Position numbers and translations under genes: made by a program
Shown: positions 6,863 to 7,350 of the stretch, one piece after another
How the letters are laid out: each line of letters starts with the position of its first letter
How positions within the stretch are numbered: position 1 is the first letter of the stretch
Source: Gammaproteobacteria bacterium
Lineage (GTDB): Bacteria; Pseudomonadota; Gammaproteobacteria; Steroidobacterales; Steroidobacteraceae
NCBI GenBank assembly: GCA_009923475.1
Contig: RFTM01000079.1
Coordinates: 1 to 7,350 of the forward strand
Direction: 5' to 3'
Length of the DNA: 7,350 nucleotides
The notes under the pieces: generated by a model
The model's input: only the letters and a program-made list of their open reading frames with translations
Database searches by the model: none
Told to the model about the DNA's origin: nothing

Positions 6863-6884
6863 GCACCATGTTAATGCACGGTGC
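6863..6884. repeat. Inverted repeat in the receptor 5' leader
   Basis: Arms GCACCATG (6863-6870) and CACGGTGC (6877-6884) match at 7 of 8 positions around a 6-base TTAATG centre. The repeat lies about 20 bases upstream of the receptor's ribosome binding site and downstream of the candidate -10. It could be a repressor operator or a leader-RNA hairpin. No particular regulator can be named. Confidence 0.45.
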
Positions 6885-6893
6885 GGATAGACG

Positions 6894-6922
6894 ACAGTAC
6901 CACCGCTTTTTGTGGTTTTCAG
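6894..6922 (-). promoter_or_regulatory. Candidate promoter of the TonB receptor gene
   Basis: On the minus strand, TGGTACTGT is an extended -10 match, with the hexamer TACTGT at 6899-6894. At a 17-base spacing the -35 position reads CTGAAA (6922-6917), which is weak. The stretch is distinctly less GC-rich than the coding sequence around it. The spacer carries a short inverted repeat, ACCAC (6899-6903) and GTGGT (6912-6916). Confidence 0.35.
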
Positions 6923-6962
6923 CCAACATATCGGCCCGGCCGGCCTGCGGTGATTCGACCGT

Positions 6963-7350
6963 TCAGCCCTCGCCCCGCAACTGGTCGATGATGGCGGGAT
7001 TCTCCAGGGTGCTGACATCCTGGGTGATGGCCTCGCCGCGGGCGACCGCGCGCAGCAGGCGGCGCATGATCTTGCCGGAGCGGGTCTTGGGCAGGTTGTC
7101 GGCGTAGCGGATGTCCTCGGGTTTGGCGATGGCGCCCAACTGCTCCGCGACCCAGTCGCGCAGCTCGCGGGTGAGCGCGGCGGCGCCGTCCCCGGTCGGC
7201 CGTTCGCCGCGGCAGACCACGAACGCGCAGACCGCCTCGCCCTTGATCTCGTGCGGCCGGCCGACCACCGCCGCCTCGGCGATGCGCGGGTGCGCCACCA
7301 GCGCCGACTCGATCTCCATGGTGCCGAGCCGGTGGCCGGCGACGTTAAGC
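6963..7350 (-). CDS. acsA: Acetyl-CoA synthetase, C-terminal part (5' end off the window)
   Basis: This is the last 128 residues of an AMP-forming acetyl-CoA synthetase, which activates acetate through acetyl-AMP to acetyl-CoA in the cytoplasm. The frame continues to the right edge, beginning [20 protein letters not shown]. That is the hinge and start of the mobile C-terminal domain, where most Acs proteins read [33 protein letters not shown] follows, then [17 protein letters not shown], which contains the catalytic lysine of the SGK motif, the site whose acetylation silences Acs in well-studied bacteria. The ending [21 protein letters not shown] is the usual Acs tail. The wording fits acetyl- rather than propionyl-CoA synthetase (PrpE reads RLSTGEME in the hinge). 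About four-fifths of the protein is missing. The gene is upstream of, and codirectional with, the TonB receptor, 134 bases away. Confidence 0.93.
   Translation of the reverse strand, partial: LNVAGHRLGTMEIESALVAHPRIAEAAVVGRPHEIKGEAVCAFVVCRGERPTGDGAAALTRELRDWVAEQLGAIAKPEDIRYADNLPKTRSGKIMRRLLRAVARGEAITQDVSTLENPAIIDQLRGEG

Noticed and set aside
6931..6950. A GGCC-rich stretch after acsA as a possible terminator
   Set aside because: The repeats are short and overlapping, and no T-run follows on the minus strand.
1..7350. Mobile element, CRISPR array, tRNA or rRNA genes, toxin-antitoxin or defence genes
   Set aside because: I saw no transposase motif, terminal or direct repeats, cloverleaf-like sequence or spaced repeats. 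The window is accounted for by six ordinary-length genes.

Overview
The window is GC-rich (roughly 70% by eye) and densely coding. It looks like a proteobacterial chromosome, most plausibly a gammaproteobacterium of the Steroidobacter/Nevskia/Xanthomonas kind, although a sphingomonad-like alphaproteobacterium cannot be excluded. The grounds are the TonB-dependent receptor whose TonB box reads LEEVVVTARKREESLQDVP, a glycine-zipper exported protein, a Tat-type GlpQ-like phosphodiesterase and strong Shine-Dalgarno sites. The taxonomic call is an inference. No mobile element, RNA gene or CRISPR array was seen.

Layout. Positions 1-743 (minus) hold a predicted methyltransferase with a lipoprotein signal peptide; its C-terminus is cut by the left edge. 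A 171-base divergent spacer separates it from a plus-strand series of four genes. The first (915-1748) resembles the red chlorophyll catabolite reductase (RCCR) / bilin reductase family. The second (1745-2359) is a GNAT acetyltransferase whose TTG start overlaps the preceding stop codon. The third (2415-2990) is an exported glycine-zipper protein. The fourth (3064-4224) is a periplasmic glycerophosphodiester phosphodiesterase of the GlpQ type. A GC-rich hairpin at 4253-4278 separates this series from the convergent minus-strand TonB-dependent outer-membrane receptor (4303-6828). Behind the receptor, in the same orientation, lies the 3' end of an acetyl-CoA synthetase gene (6963 to the right edge).

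How the genes might work together. Four of the six products are predicted to be exported or in the envelope: the lipoprotein, the glycine-zipper protein, the phosphodiesterase and the receptor. GlpQ releases glycerol-3-phosphate from lipid headgroup diesters, and acetyl-CoA synthetase feeds acetate into central metabolism, so a nutrient-scavenging theme is possible but not shown. The RCCR-like gene and its translationally coupled GNAT partner are the least ordinary part: a tetrapyrrole-reductase-like fold in a bacterium with no visible photosynthesis or bilin genes nearby. No complete new multi-gene system can be demonstrated from the sequence. The leads worth following are the RCCR-like/GNAT pair, the exported methyltransferase, and the inverted repeats in the receptor's leader.
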